DNA from: DAOMFM01 sp035429825
GTDB taxonomy: Bacteria > Acidobacteriota > Blastocatellia > UBA7656 > JADIYM01
Assembly: GCA_044224215.1 (NCBI GenBank)
Contig: JBGAKX010000040.1
Location: 1-34,216, forward strand
DNA: 34,216 nt
Direction: 5' to 3'
Shown here: positions 8,743-20,499 of the stretch, piece by piece
Layout: every line of letters starts with the position of its first letter
Position numbering within the stretch: the stretch's first letter is position 1
Translations under genes and position numbers: made by a program
Notes under the pieces: generated by a model
Databases searched by the model: none
What the model was told of the DNA's origin: nothing
What the model saw: the letters and a program-made list of their open reading frames with translations, nothing else

Positions 8743-9387
8743 ATGAGCAATGACCTGACACACGTCCACAAGGACTACACGCTGCAGGGGCTGACCGAGG
8801 CTGATGCGGGGCACGATCCGTTCGCGCTCTTTGGCCGGTGGTTCGACGAAGCGATCGCAAGCGGAAACCCGCAACCCGAAGCGATGACGCTCGCGACGGT
8901 CGGCGACGAGGGGCAGCCGACGACGCGTGTCGTGCTGCTGAAGGGCTACGACACGAACGGGTTCATGTTCTTTACGAACTATGCGAGCCGCAAGGGGCGC
9001 GAGATGGGCACGAACCCTCGCGTCTCGGTGTGCTTCTTCTGGCCCGAGCTCGAGCGGCAGATCCGGATCGACGGCAGCGTGTCGATGGTCACTCAGGAAG
9101 AGTCCGACGAGTACTTTGCGAAGCGGCCCGAAGCGAGCCAGATCGGAGCGCACGCGTCGCATCAGAGTGAAGTGCTCGCGACGCGCGAGGAGCTCGAGGC
9201 ACGCTTTGCGGAGCTCGAGGCGCAGTTCGCAGGTGGGAGCATTCCGAGGCCGGCACATTGGGGTGGGTATCGGATCACCCCCGATGCGATCGAATTCTGG
9301 CAGGGGAGGCCGAGCCGCCTGCACGACCGGATCAGGTTCCGGCGCGAGAAGGCGGGCGTATGGGTGCGCGAGCGGCTCTCGCCGTGA
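8743..9387 (+). CDS. pdxH: pyridoxamine 5'-phosphate oxidase (PdxH)
   Basis: The enzyme oxidises pyridoxine or pyridoxamine 5'-phosphate to pyridoxal 5'-phosphate using FMN and oxygen, the last step of vitamin B6 synthesis and salvage. The 214-residue product matches the family length (218 in E. coli). Marks are DPFALFGRWFDEA, AMTLATVGDEGQPTTRVVLLKG, GFMFFTNYASRKGREM, the RPEASQIGAHASHQSEVL block, and the C-terminal signature EFWQGRPSRLHDRIRFRRE. The start at 8743 follows AAGGGA by nine bases; the open frame reaches back to 8713. The DCC-family gene begins eleven bases after its stop and is probably co-transcribed. Confidence 0.95.
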   Translation: MSNDLTHVHKDYTLQGLTEADAGHDPFALFGRWFDEAIASGNPQPEAMTLATVGDEGQPTTRVVLLKGYDTNGFMFFTNYASRKGREMGTNPRVSVCFFWPELERQIRIDGSVSMVTQEESDEYFAKRPEASQIGAHASHQSEVLATREELEARFAELEAQFAGGSIPRPAHWGGYRITPDAIEFWQGRPSRLHDRIRFRREKAGVWVRERLSP

Positions 9388-9397
9388 CGTGAACGGG

Positions 9398-9790
9398 ATG
9401 GTGCTGCTCTATGACGGCAACTGCGGGTTCTGTGACTGGGCGGTGAAGCTCGTGTTGCGGCACGACCGGCAGAAGACGCTGAAGTTCGCGGCGTTGAAGG
9501 GCGTATACGGGAGCGGGGTGATCGCGGCGCATCCGGAGCTGGCGAACGTCGACTCGGTGATGCTGGTGGACGAGGAGTCGGGCGGCGTGCTGGTGAGGTC
9601 GGAGGCGGCACTGGCGATCGGCAAGTACCTTGGCGGGGTGTGGGCGCTTACGGGAGTTGCCCGGGTCGTGCCACGGTCGATTCGGGACGCGATGTATGAT
9701 CTGTTTGCGCGGCACCGGTACCGGTTCTTTGGGAGGCTCGAGGCGTGCGAGCTGCCCGACAAATCTGTAAGGGCGCGGTTCCTGGAATAG
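9398..9790 (+). CDS. DCC-family (DUF393) thiol-disulfide oxidoreductase-like protein
   Basis: This is a 130-residue protein beginning MVLLYDGNCGFCDWAV, the classic DUF393 opening with a CxxC pair (C-G-F-C). The family has a thioredoxin-like N-terminal half and is believed to act in thiol-disulfide exchange, but its substrates are not known. The later part carries the family pattern of SVMLVDEESGGVLVRSEAALAIGKYLGG and a C-terminal RYRFFGR segment. GTG at 9389 is an alternative start giving three more residues. It follows pdxH by only eleven bases, so an operon is likely. Confidence 0.85.
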   Translation: MVLLYDGNCGFCDWAVKLVLRHDRQKTLKFAALKGVYGSGVIAAHPELANVDSVMLVDEESGGVLVRSEAALAIGKYLGGVWALTGVARVVPRSIRDAMYDLFARHRYRFFGRLEACELPDKSVRARFLE

Positions 9791-9809
9791 CGAGTCGCGC
9801 GGCGAAGCG

Positions 9810-9906
9810 TTCACGCAAAGCCGCAAAGAAACGCAAAGGCGCCAAGACCGTGATGGTTTGCCAGTCTGATAGCCTTGCGTCTTCTTTCCTTTGCGCCTTT
9901 GCGTGA
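9810..9906. repeat. inverted pair of CGCAAAG-word repeats (family R2)
   Basis: Most of the 131-base gap between the DCC gene and the photolyase is a stem-loop. The left arm (9810-9841) strings together the words TTCACGCAAAG, CCGCAAAG and ACGCAAAG. The right arm (9871-9906), read on the other strand, has TTCACGCAAAGGCGCAAAGG. The loop is about 30-45 bases. Similar CGCAAAG strings are common between genes in other high-GC environmental bacteria. It may end transcription of the pdxH operon. Confidence 0.65.
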
Positions 9907-9921
9907 AACTCACCTTCAATC

Positions 9922-11307
9922 ATGGACAACCGACGGACCACCATCCGGCCCGGCACACCACGCCCCGGCGCCAACTACGTGCTCTACTGGATGCAGGCAT
10001 ACCGCCGCGCACGCCAGAACCCCGCGCTCGACGAAGCCATCCGCATCGCCAACGACCTCGACCTCCCCGTCGTCGTCTACGAAGCCCTCCGCCCCGACTA
10101 CCCCGAGGCCAACGCACGCATCCACACCTTCGTCGTCGAAGGCATGCCCGCCAACGCGCGTGACGCCGCCGCGCGCGGCCTTCGCTACGCCGCATACGTC
10201 CCGTCCACGAAGACCCACGACCGCGACACCCTCCCGCGTCTCGCGCGCCGCGCCGCCGTCGTCGTCACCGACGAGTACCCGGCTTTCATCATCCCGCGCC
10301 AGACCCGCGCGCTCGCCGCGCGGATCGACTGCCCGCTCGTCGTCGTCGACGCGTGCGGCATCGTCCCGCTGCGCGAACTGACAAAGCGCGAGTGGTCCGC
10401 CGGCACCATCCGTCCAAAGCTCCACAAGCTGCTTCCCGTCTACTTTCACGAGCTCGACGAGGCGACAGTTCAGCACGACGGAACCACGCTCGATCTCGAG
10501 CTCGACGAAACAGACGTCGTGCGCGAATCCGCAGCAGACATTGTCGCGCGCGCCGGCGTCGATCCGTCGGTCGCGCCGTCACCCGTCTATCACGGAGGCC
10601 GCGACGCCGCGCTCGCCCGGCTCTCGAACTTTCTCGAGAAGCACCTCTCGTCGTACGGCGTCGGCCGCAGCCAGCCGGGCGCGGACACGTCGAGCCGCCT
10701 CTCAGCGTACCTGCACTTTGGCCACGTGTCGGCGCTCGAAGTCGCGCTCGCCGCTCGCGCGTCGACAGCACCACAGGAGTGCATCGACGCGTTTCTCGAA
10801 CAGCTGATCGTCCGCCGCGAGCTCGCGTTCAACTTCACCTTCTTCGAACCGAACCATACATCGGTCGAGTGCCTGCCCGAGTGGGCGCTGAAGACGCTTG
10901 CGAAACACGCGGACGACGAACGCGAAGATGTCTCCGACGAAGCGATCGAACGCGGCGAGACCTATGACGACGTTTGGAACGTGGCGCAACGCGAACTGCT
11001 CGTGACCGGCGAGATCCACAACCAGCCGCGCATGCTGTGGGGGAAGAAGATCTTCGAGTGGTCGCGGACGCCGCAGCACGCGGTCGACATGATGATCCGG
11101 CTCCATCACCGGTATGCGCTCGACGGCCGCAGCCCGCTGACGTACGCGAGCATCCTGTGGATCCTGGGGCTTCATGACCGCGCGTGGGGGCCCGAACGGC
11201 CGATCTACGGGACCATCCGGTACATGACGTCGGAGTCGTTTCGGCGCAAGTTCGACGTGCCGGCCTACAGGAAGAGAATCGAATTGGCCGCAGATCTGCG
11301 CAAATAG
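9922..11307 (+). CDS. phr: class II CPD deoxyribodipyrimidine photolyase
   Basis: The enzyme uses FADH- and light to split cyclobutane pyrimidine dimers in DNA. The 461-residue product has the class II pattern and not the class I one: N-terminal YVLYWMQAYRRARQNPALDEAI and LPVVVYEALRPDYPEAN, middle SRLSAYLHFGHVSALEVAL, and C-terminal VWNVAQRELLVTGEIHNQPRM, WGKKIFEWS, LDGRSPLTYASILWILGLHDRAWGPER and YGTIRYM. These C-terminal blocks form the FAD pocket. The ATG at 9922 has no clear Shine-Dalgarno sequence but fits the family start. The last residues (AADLRK) and stop are encoded by an R1 repeat copy. The membrane gene at 11376 follows after 68 bases. Confidence 0.94.
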   Translation: MDNRRTTIRPGTPRPGANYVLYWMQAYRRARQNPALDEAIRIANDLDLPVVVYEALRPDYPEANARIHTFVVEGMPANARDAAARGLRYAAYVPSTKTHDRDTLPRLARRAAVVVTDEYPAFIIPRQTRALAARIDCPLVVVDACGIVPLRELTKREWSAGTIRPKLHKLLPVYFHELDEATVQHDGTTLDLELDETDVVRESAADIVARAGVDPSVAPSPVYHGGRDAALARLSNFLEKHLSSYGVGRSQPGADTSSRLSAYLHFGHVSALEVALAARASTAPQECIDAFLEQLIVRRELAFNFTFFEPNHTSVECLPEWALKTLAKHADDEREDVSDEAIERGETYDDVWNVAQRELLVTGEIHNQPRMLWGKKIFEWSRTPQHAVDMMIRLHHRYALDGRSPLTYASILWILGLHDRAWGPERPIYGTIRYMTSESFRRKFDVPAYRKRIELAADLRK

Positions 11308-11317
11308 ATGCAAATCA
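11286..11317. repeat. R1 repeat forming the 3' end of the photolyase gene
   Basis: GGCCGCAGATCTGCGCAAAT followed by AGATGCAAATC is an R1 copy. It contains the last six codons and the stop codon of the photolyase gene. Confidence 0.65.
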
Positions 11318-11375
11318 GGGGTGTTGTGGTACATTCGCCACCGAAATTCAATCCCTGCGGCGAACGGCGGAGACC

Positions 11376-12098
11376 ATGACAAAAGCACGAGCAACAGTCG
11401 GATCTGACGGGAAGCCTCTTCCGATCCTGCCACCGGATCGCGACGGACGTGTGTGGGCCAAGACGGTGCGTGTGATGTTCTACACCCCGGGTTTTCTCGC
11501 ACTGCTTCTGATCAAGGCAGGCGAGCCGGCGGGTTTTGGCATCACGGTCGAACTGCTGATGCTTGCGAGCGCTGCGGCTGTCATCGCCGGTCTCTTTGTC
11601 GGTGCGCAGGCAGTCGGCGGCGGCGCCGACAACGCGTCCAAGGTCGGCATCGCGAGCGGCTCGCTCATCATCGAGCTGCTCTCGGCGATTCCGTTTCTGT
11701 GCGCCGTGCCAGCATTGTTCCATCAGCTCGCGCACAGCACGCTGCTGCACGCTGCCGCGCCGGGCGGCTCGCTCGACGTGCCGCTCGGTCTGTCGGAACT
11801 GTTGCCGGCGATCGCGGTCCTTCCGTTCATGCTGTACCAGCTCGCCGGGTTCGGCACGCTGACGTACATCGTGTCAAACCTCGCGAACTGGATCATCAAC
11901 GTCCTGATCTTTGTCTTCATCGTCACCGCGTACTACTTCAACCGCACGGGCCAGTTCGACTACGAGAAGAAGCTCGTCGTCGTGCTCATCCTCTTCATGG
12001 CGATCATCACGACGTACGGCATCCTGAAGCTCAAGAAACTGCAGGCCGAATTCGACGCGCGGGTGCCGACGAAGGGCGGCAAGAAGGACGAAGACTAG
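11376..12098 (+). CDS. polytopic membrane protein of unknown function
   Basis: The 240-residue product has about six hydrophobic stretches likely to cross the membrane: roughly 34-50, 55-75, 88-112, 136-156, 166-190 and 200-214. The N-terminus is short and charged, and the C-terminus is basic then acidic (KLKKLQAEFDARVPTKGGKKDED). A GGNGGG-type glycine-rich turn sits after the second helix (AVGGGADNASK). The layout and the FMLYQLAGFGTLTYIV stretch resemble Yip1-type integral membrane proteins, but I cannot assign it firmly. ATG at 11376 is preceded by CGGAG. It is followed at 155 bases by the membrane cytochrome on the same strand, so a link to electron transfer is possible but unproven. Confidence 0.72.
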   Translation: MTKARATVGSDGKPLPILPPDRDGRVWAKTVRVMFYTPGFLALLLIKAGEPAGFGITVELLMLASAAAVIAGLFVGAQAVGGGADNASKVGIASGSLIIELLSAIPFLCAVPALFHQLAHSTLLHAAAPGGSLDVPLGLSELLPAIAVLPFMLYQLAGFGTLTYIVSNLANWIINVLIFVFIVTAYYFNRTGQFDYEKKLVVVLILFMAIITTYGILKLKKLQAEFDARVPTKGGKKDED

Positions 12099-12112
12099 GC
12101 CGCGGGGAGTTT

Positions 12113-12151
12113 TCGCCGCAGATTTACGCGAATTTCGCAGATCTGATGCGA
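12113..12151. repeat. R1 repeat between the membrane protein and the cytochrome
   Basis: CGCCGCAGATTTACGCGAAT and TTCGCAGATCTGATGCG form an R1 copy that begins 15 bases after the stop of the membrane protein gene. Confidence 0.65.
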
Positions 12152-12253
12152 AATATGCCCCTTCCACCGAGGGTTACGGGGTGGTTTGGTCGGTGATTGC
12201 CCGGCACGCATGTTGCAGCAACTTCACGAGTTCGCAGCACGTGGAGGGACCGA

Positions 12254-13843
<1,590 letters not shown>

Positions 13844-13875
13844 TTTGCGCAAATTCGCGTGAATCTGCGGCTTGT
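13844..13875. repeat. R1 repeat after the eight-haem cytochrome gene
   Basis: TTTGCGCAAATTCGCGTGAA followed by TCTGCGGC begins at the base after the stop codon and lies between this gene and the convergent P-type ATPase gene. Confidence 0.6.
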
Positions 13876-13920
13876 GTTCAGTTAGCAGCGGCGGCGACCA
13901 CCACAGCGACTGAGCCAAAC

Positions 13921-16701
13921 TCACGAATGCCGATTCGCAAGCGTCCCGGCAACGCGGAGCGCCTCTGCGTGCCGGGTCCACCACTTCCCGAGCTCGAGTA
14001 CTGCAAAGACGAGCACACCCACGCCAAGGCACGTGGCCAGATCGGCCGCCGAGAGCGGGATAGTCCCGAACATCTCCCTGAGCGGCGCCCACGAGATCAC
14101 GGTAATCTGCAGGGCGACAACCGCGACGGCGAGCCCTGCGAGAAGCCTGTTCGACAGCACGCCGATGCTCAGGAGCGAGTCGCTGCTCGACCGGATGGCA
14201 AGCGCCTGTCCCACCTGCGCAAAGGCAAGCGACGTGAAGATCATCGTCTGCCACGCCGCATCGCCCGCGGCCCAGTAGAAGCCTCCGACCCCGAGTGCTG
14301 CGAGTCCGATGAGCGCGCCGGTCCACGCAATGTGGCGACCCATTCCGCCAGCGAAGATCCCAGCCTGCGGCGACTGGGGAGGCCGGTGCATGACATTGCG
14401 CTCGGCCTTCTCGACGCCAAGCCCAAGCCCAAGCAGGCCGTCGGTCAGCAGGTTCAGCCAGAGCAACTGAAGTGGCAACAATGGCAACGGCGTTCCCACG
14501 ATCGGACCCACAAGGGCCACCAGGATCTTGCCGATGTTGCCGGCGATCGAAAACTTGATGAACTTGCGGAGGTTGTCGTAAATGACGCGCCCCTCTTCGA
14601 CGGCCGCCACGATGGTCGCGAAATTGTCGTCGCGAAGAACCATCTCGGCCGCCTCCTTCGAGACGTCGGTACCCGTTATCCCCATCGCCACGCCGATGTC
14701 CGCCCGTTTGAGCGCGGGGGCGTCGTTGACGCCATCGCCGGTCATCGCCACGACGTGGCCGCGAGCCTGCAAAGCTTCGACGATCCTGTACTTGTGCTCG
14801 GGCGAGACCCGTGCGTACACCGAGACACCATCCACGCGCCCTCGCAGTTCCTCATCGGTCATGGTTTCGAGTTCAGGACCTGTGAGAACCTGACCTCCGT
14901 TCGAGATTCCGAGGTCTCGGGCGATCGAGCGGGCCGTGAGCGGGTGGTCGCCGGTGATCATCACGGCACGGATTCCGGCCGACGCGCACGTTGCGACCGC
15001 ATCGCGCACCTCAGCACGTGGAGGATCGATCATCCCTGCCAGGCCAACGAACACGAGGTCTCGCTCGAGCGCGTCCAGGCTGCCAAGAACCTGAGACTCG
15101 TCAATGACGCGAAACGCGACGCCGATCACCCGCATGCCATCAGCCGCGAGCGTGTCGTTTGCGTCGGCAATTCGACGTCGTCCGGAGTCGTCGAGAGCCA
15201 CCGCCCGGCCAGCAGTCCATACATGGGTCGACACCGAGAGCAATCCGTCAACCGCCCCCTTGACGAACGCAATGCGCGTGCGATCAACCGACTCGGCCTC
15301 ATCGGAATGACGGCCGCCGACAGGCGCGAGCTCCCCTGCGAGTCCCCGGACAGAATCCGCGATCTCGACAGTGGGACGCGCGATGCGGTGAATGGTCGTC
15401 ATGCGCTTCCGGTCCGAATCGAATGGAAGTTCGGCCACTCGCGGCAGCGCCGATTCGAGCTTCTCCTTCCACACCCCGGCCCCGGCCGCCGCTTCGACGA
15501 GTGCGACCTCGGTGGGATCGCCGAGCGAGCGTCGAGAACCGGTCGCGCTGTCCCATTGGGAGACGGCGTCGTTGCAGAGCGAAGCGCCGACGAGCAGAAG
15601 CTGTTCGTCCTGGTCGATCGCGCCGGCTGACAAGTCCTTGCGCCTGCCGGCCACGTCGAGCATCGTCACAGTCATCCGGTTCTGGGTCAGCGTACCGGTC
15701 TTGTCCGAGCAGATGACCGTGACGGAACCAAGCGTCTCGACGGCCGGAAGCTTGCGGATGAGCGCGTTGCGCCCAAGCATTCGCTGAGCCCCAAGGGCCA
15801 GCGTGATGGTGACGACAGCCGGGAGTCCTTCGGGCACTGCCGCAACGGCGACGCTCACGGCGGTCATGAGCATCAGCGTGAAGGACTCGCCCTCGAGGAG
15901 CCCGACCCCGAAGATCACTATGGCGACGGCGACGGCGATCACCCCGATGGCCTTGCCCAACTGGTCGAGGCGCCGCTGCAATGGCGTTTGCTCGCGATCG
16001 ACCCGCTGGATCATTGTCGCGATGCGCCCGAGTTCAGTCCGCATTCCTGTCTCGACGACGGCCGCCGTCCCGCGGCCATACGCCACAACCGTGCCCATGA
16101 AGAGCATGCCGTGCCTGTCGCCGAGCGGAGCGGCTTCCTGTGCAACCGCGTCGATGTCCTTCTCGACCGGTTCGGACTCGCCGGTCAGAGCCGCCTCCTG
16201 CACGCGCAGGTTGGCGCTCTCGACAAGCCTGCAATCGGCCGGTACGAGGTTTCCCGCCTCGACGAGCACGAGATCGCCGGGGACAAGACCGCTGGCCGGC
16301 ACCTCGTCCAGATGTCCGCCACGACGCACCCGCACAACTGGCGAGGCGAGCCGTCTGAGCGCCGCCATCGCCCGCTCGGCCCGGAACTCCTGGATGAACC
16401 CGAGGACCGCAAACAGCACGACGATTGCGAGAATAACGGCCGTGTCCTTGAGACTTCCAACGAGCGCGGCAACGACGGCGGCGGCTACGAGGATCAGGAC
16501 CATCGTTGCCGTGAATTGCTCCCAGAGGATGAGCCAAGGGCTCTTGACGCCGGTCCCGGTTATCTCGTTGCGACCAAACCGGGCGGTTCGCTCACGAACC
16601 TCATCGGGCGAGAGCCCGGTTGCAAGGTCGACATCGAGCGCGTCGAGCGTCTCAGCTACGCCCGTGGTGTGCCAGTGTGCCATGTCGGCAGCGTCCCCCA
16701 T
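13921..16701 (-). CDS. P-type cation-transporting ATPase, Ca2+ (type IIA) group
   Basis: The pump hydrolyses ATP to move a cation, most likely Ca2+, across the membrane. The 926-residue product has the full order: N-terminal cation-ATPase domain, actuator motif LTGES (172-176), membrane motif AAVPEGLPAVVT (287-298, the type IIA form), phosphorylation site CSDKTGTLT with D333, hinge MTGDGVNDAPALKRADIGVAMG, and six C-terminal helices including LLPLQLLWLNLLTDG. There is no heavy-metal-binding domain. A second ATG at 16683 (MAHWHTT) has a G-rich stretch eight bases upstream and could be the true start. A promoter with TTGCCG-17-TATAAC lies just upstream, and the nhaR-like gene precedes it on the same strand. 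Confidence 0.93.
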   Translation of the reverse strand: MGDAADMAHWHTTGVAETLDALDVDLATGLSPDEVRERTARFGRNEITGTGVKSPWLILWEQFTATMVLILVAAAVVAALVGSLKDTAVILAIVVLFAVLGFIQEFRAERAMAALRRLASPVVRVRRGGHLDEVPASGLVPGDLVLVEAGNLVPADCRLVESANLRVQEAALTGESEPVEKDIDAVAQEAAPLGDRHGMLFMGTVVAYGRGTAAVVETGMRTELGRIATMIQRVDREQTPLQRRLDQLGKAIGVIAVAVAIVIFGVGLLEGESFTLMLMTAVSVAVAAVPEGLPAVVTITLALGAQRMLGRNALIRKLPAVETLGSVTVICSDKTGTLTQNRMTVTMLDVAGRRKDLSAGAIDQDEQLLLVGASLCNDAVSQWDSATGSRRSLGDPTEVALVEAAAGAGVWKEKLESALPRVAELPFDSDRKRMTTIHRIARPTVEIADSVRGLAGELAPVGGRHSDEAESVDRTRIAFVKGAVDGLLSVSTHVWTAGRAVALDDSGRRRIADANDTLAADGMRVIGVAFRVIDESQVLGSLDALERDLVFVGLAGMIDPPRAEVRDAVATCASAGIRAVMITGDHPLTARSIARDLGISNGGQVLTGPELETMTDEELRGRVDGVSVYARVSPEHKYRIVEALQARGHVVAMTGDGVNDAPALKRADIGVAMGITGTDVSKEAAEMVLRDDNFATIVAAVEEGRVIYDNLRKFIKFSIAGNIGKILVALVGPIVGTPLPLLPLQLLWLNLLTDGLLGLGLGVEKAERNVMHRPPQSPQAGIFAGGMGRHIAWTGALIGLAALGVGGFYWAAGDAAWQTMIFTSLAFAQVGQALAIRSSSDSLLSIGVLSNRLLAGLAVAVVALQITVISWAPLREMFGTIPLSAADLATCLGVGVLVFAVLELGKWWTRHAEALRVAGTLANRHS

Positions 16702-16753
16702 CCGTAATTATCTCGCGTTCAGGCGCGGACCACGCAGATCCACGCCCTCGGAC

Positions 16754-16782
16754 GTTATACGGGGCGGGCCAATGTTCGGCAA
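16754..16782 (-). promoter_or_regulatory. sigma-70-type promoter of the P-type ATPase gene
   Basis: On the minus strand TTGCCG (16777-16782) and TATAAC (16754-16759) are separated by exactly 17 bases, placing the transcript start near 16747, about 46 bases before the ATG at 16701. Immediately upstream are three direct copies of AGTAT (plus-strand ATACT at 16787, 16801 and 16821), where a LysR-type activator would be expected to bind. Confidence 0.55.
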
Positions 16783-16875
16783 TTAGATACTTTCGTAGTC
16801 ATACTTTGCTATTTCCGATGATACTCGGCTCGCCGATTTCGGCAGGAGCCACGACGCGCGTGCAGACGCACATGT

Positions 16876-17775
16876 CTACAGGAACGTCTCGTTTCGCGCT
16901 GTCTCCGAGATGGCGACGACAGCCGGATGTTTGAGCCGCCGTTCGACCGAGATGGCATAGAAGCGCTCCCGCACCTTCTCTGCCTTGCCTATGGCGCGTA
17001 CGCCATATTGGCGCCTGACGTCGGTTCCGATCACCGTCGGTGCGGCGAAGACACCGACGCCAGCCTGGCCGAACGCCTTGATGAGCGCTGAATCGTCGAA
17101 CTCCCCGACGACTTCAGGCCGGACTCCATTTTCGTCGAACCATTGGTCGAGACGGTGCCTGACGGCAGCTTCGGCGGAGGGAATCAACATCGGCGCGCCG
17201 TTGAGCGATTTCGGGAATTTTCCCCGCAGACGCGCCGCGAGATCGGGTGACGCAAAAAAGGTGACACCGCATTCGCCGAGCAAGTGGTTGAAGGCGCGAA
17301 CCTTCACGGCGGGGGGTGCGGGTGCGTCGGTGATGACGATGTCGAGATCATGAACGGCGAGGTCCGCGAGCAGTCGCTCAGTCTTGTCCTCGCGACAGAC
17401 GATCCGCACGGGCTCGTGCAGTCGCAGGGCGGGCTCGAGCAAGCGATAGGCGACGAGCTTTGGCACGACTTCGCTTATGCCGACGACAAACCGGACAGGA
17501 CGTCCCGACGGCCGGCCTTTGATCGCCTCGGTCAACTCCTTGCCGATCGCAAAGATCTCGTCGGCATAGCGGTACACCAGTTGACCGAAGTCGGTCAGCG
17601 CGAGCCCGCGACCCTTCCTGGTGAAGAGCTTGTGGCCGAGCGACTCCTCGAGTACGCGAAGCTGGCCGCTGATCGTTGGCTGCGCAAGGCGCAGCTTCTC
17701 GCCCGCCTTTGCGATGCTCCCCTCGCGTGCGACAGTCCAGAAATAGAGGAGGTGGTGATAGTTGATCCATTCCAT
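16876..17775 (-). CDS. nhaR: LysR-type transcriptional activator, NhaR-like
   Basis: The 299-residue product matches NhaR, the Na+-responsive activator of the nhaA antiporter in E. coli, across its length: INYHHLLYFWTVAREGSIAKAGEKL (winged-helix start), QPTISGQLRVLEESLGHKLFTRKGRGL, VYRYADEIF, the effector-domain phrase GECGVTFFASP, and VVGEFDDSALIKAFGQAGVGVFAAPT. DNA binding is by residues about 5-64. The start at 17775 (MEWINYHH) fits the family; the open frame extends twelve residues further to 17811. No antiporter gene is present in the window; instead the gene lies upstream of a P-type cation ATPase, a likely target. It is divergent from the TerB-like gene at 17892. Confidence 0.88.
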   Translation of the reverse strand: MEWINYHHLLYFWTVAREGSIAKAGEKLRLAQPTISGQLRVLEESLGHKLFTRKGRGLALTDFGQLVYRYADEIFAIGKELTEAIKGRPSGRPVRFVVGISEVVPKLVAYRLLEPALRLHEPVRIVCREDKTERLLADLAVHDLDIVITDAPAPPAVKVRAFNHLLGECGVTFFASPDLAARLRGKFPKSLNGAPMLIPSAEAAVRHRLDQWFDENGVRPEVVGEFDDSALIKAFGQAGVGVFAAPTVIGTDVRRQYGVRAIGKAEKVRERFYAISVERRLKHPAVVAISETARNETFL

Positions 17776-17826
17776 GTGCCGGATCGTACATCGCTTTTCC
17801 CGATGAATCACGGCCGAACTTTCTAT

Positions 17827-17855
17827 TTGTCACATTCAGGATCTGGACCTATAAC
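17827..17855 (+). promoter_or_regulatory. sigma-70-type promoter of the TerB-like gene
   Basis: TTGTCA (17827-17832) and TATAAC (17850-17855) are 17 bases apart, close to the consensus. The transcript would begin near 17862, about 30 bases before the ATG at 17892. The site lies in the region divergent to nhaR, so the regulator could act on it. Confidence 0.55.
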
Positions 17856-17891
17856 TCCTCGGTACCGACATCAGGGAAGTGGAGCACGACG

Positions 17892-18458
17892 ATGCAAACT
17901 CAGAATCGTTCGAAAAGGTTGTCGCGGGATCGCACCGCACAGCCGTCTATGCGTCGCGGTGAATCGGGCGCGGGGCCGAAACACCACGCGACCTCCACGA
18001 CCGCCGATGCGCTGCGGACCGCGACCGGCATCAGCGACGAGGAGGCATTGCGAACGCTTGGCGAGCTTGGATTTACGCCCGACACGGTTCGCCTGCTTCA
18101 TCTCATGCCGCTCGTCCACGTGGCATGGTCGGAGGGCGGCATGACCCGGCGCGAGCGCAAGCTCATCGAGGACCTCGCACTCCTGCGAGGTATCCGCTAC
18201 GGAAGCCCCGCCTTCAAGGTGCTCTCCGAATGGGTCAAACGGCCGCTGCCGGAGGGGCACTTCGAGAAGAGCCTGCGGGCGATTCGGGCATCACTCGACG
18301 CCATGCCCGATCGTATGAGGTCCGAGAGCCTGCGGTCCGTCGTGTTTCAATGCACGCAGGTCGCAACCGCCTCCCGCGAGTCGTGGGCCGAGCGGGACAG
18401 CATCAGCACGCGAGAACACGCCGTGCTGGAACACATCGTCGGGGCCCTGCGGAACTGA
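17892..18458 (+). CDS. TerB-like domain protein
   Basis: This is a 188-residue cytoplasmic protein. Residues 1-45 are polar and disordered in appearance, rich in Arg, Ser and Thr. Residues about 60-160 resemble the TerB/tellurite-resistance-like helical fold: LLHLMPLVHVAWSEGGMTRRERKLIEDLALLRGI carries the usual acidic-glycine turn followed by ER and a hydrophobic helix. TerB-like domains are often tied to metal sensing or stress, with unclear chemistry. GGAG lies upstream of the ATG and a near-consensus promoter at 17827-17855. It stands alone, divergent from nhaR and convergent with the hydrolase at 18542. Confidence 0.65.
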   Translation: MQTQNRSKRLSRDRTAQPSMRRGESGAGPKHHATSTTADALRTATGISDEEALRTLGELGFTPDTVRLLHLMPLVHVAWSEGGMTRRERKLIEDLALLRGIRYGSPAFKVLSEWVKRPLPEGHFEKSLRAIRASLDAMPDRMRSESLRSVVFQCTQVATASRESWAERDSISTREHAVLEHIVGALRN

Positions 18459-18541
18459 GAGGCGCTCGTCGGCAGACGTGTCGGGCGTCCCGACCAGTTG
18501 TCCGAATTTGCGTGAACCCGCGTCGACCCTGGGTGAATTCC

Positions 18542-20437
<1,896 letters not shown>

Positions 20438-20499
20438 CGGATTCTCCTGGGAAGCGAAATACCGAACGGGGATGACAGACCTATTCGTTTACATCCTGA

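Noticed and set aside
8626..9324. N-terminal extension of the ATP-grasp frame.
   Set aside because: It is antisense to pdxH and unlike the family; the GTG at 8625 has a ribosome site.
18501..18540. A thirteenth R1 copy between the TerB-like gene and the hydrolase.
   Set aside because: Only scattered words (GAATTTGCGTGAA, CCCGCG) match; too weak to list as a feature.
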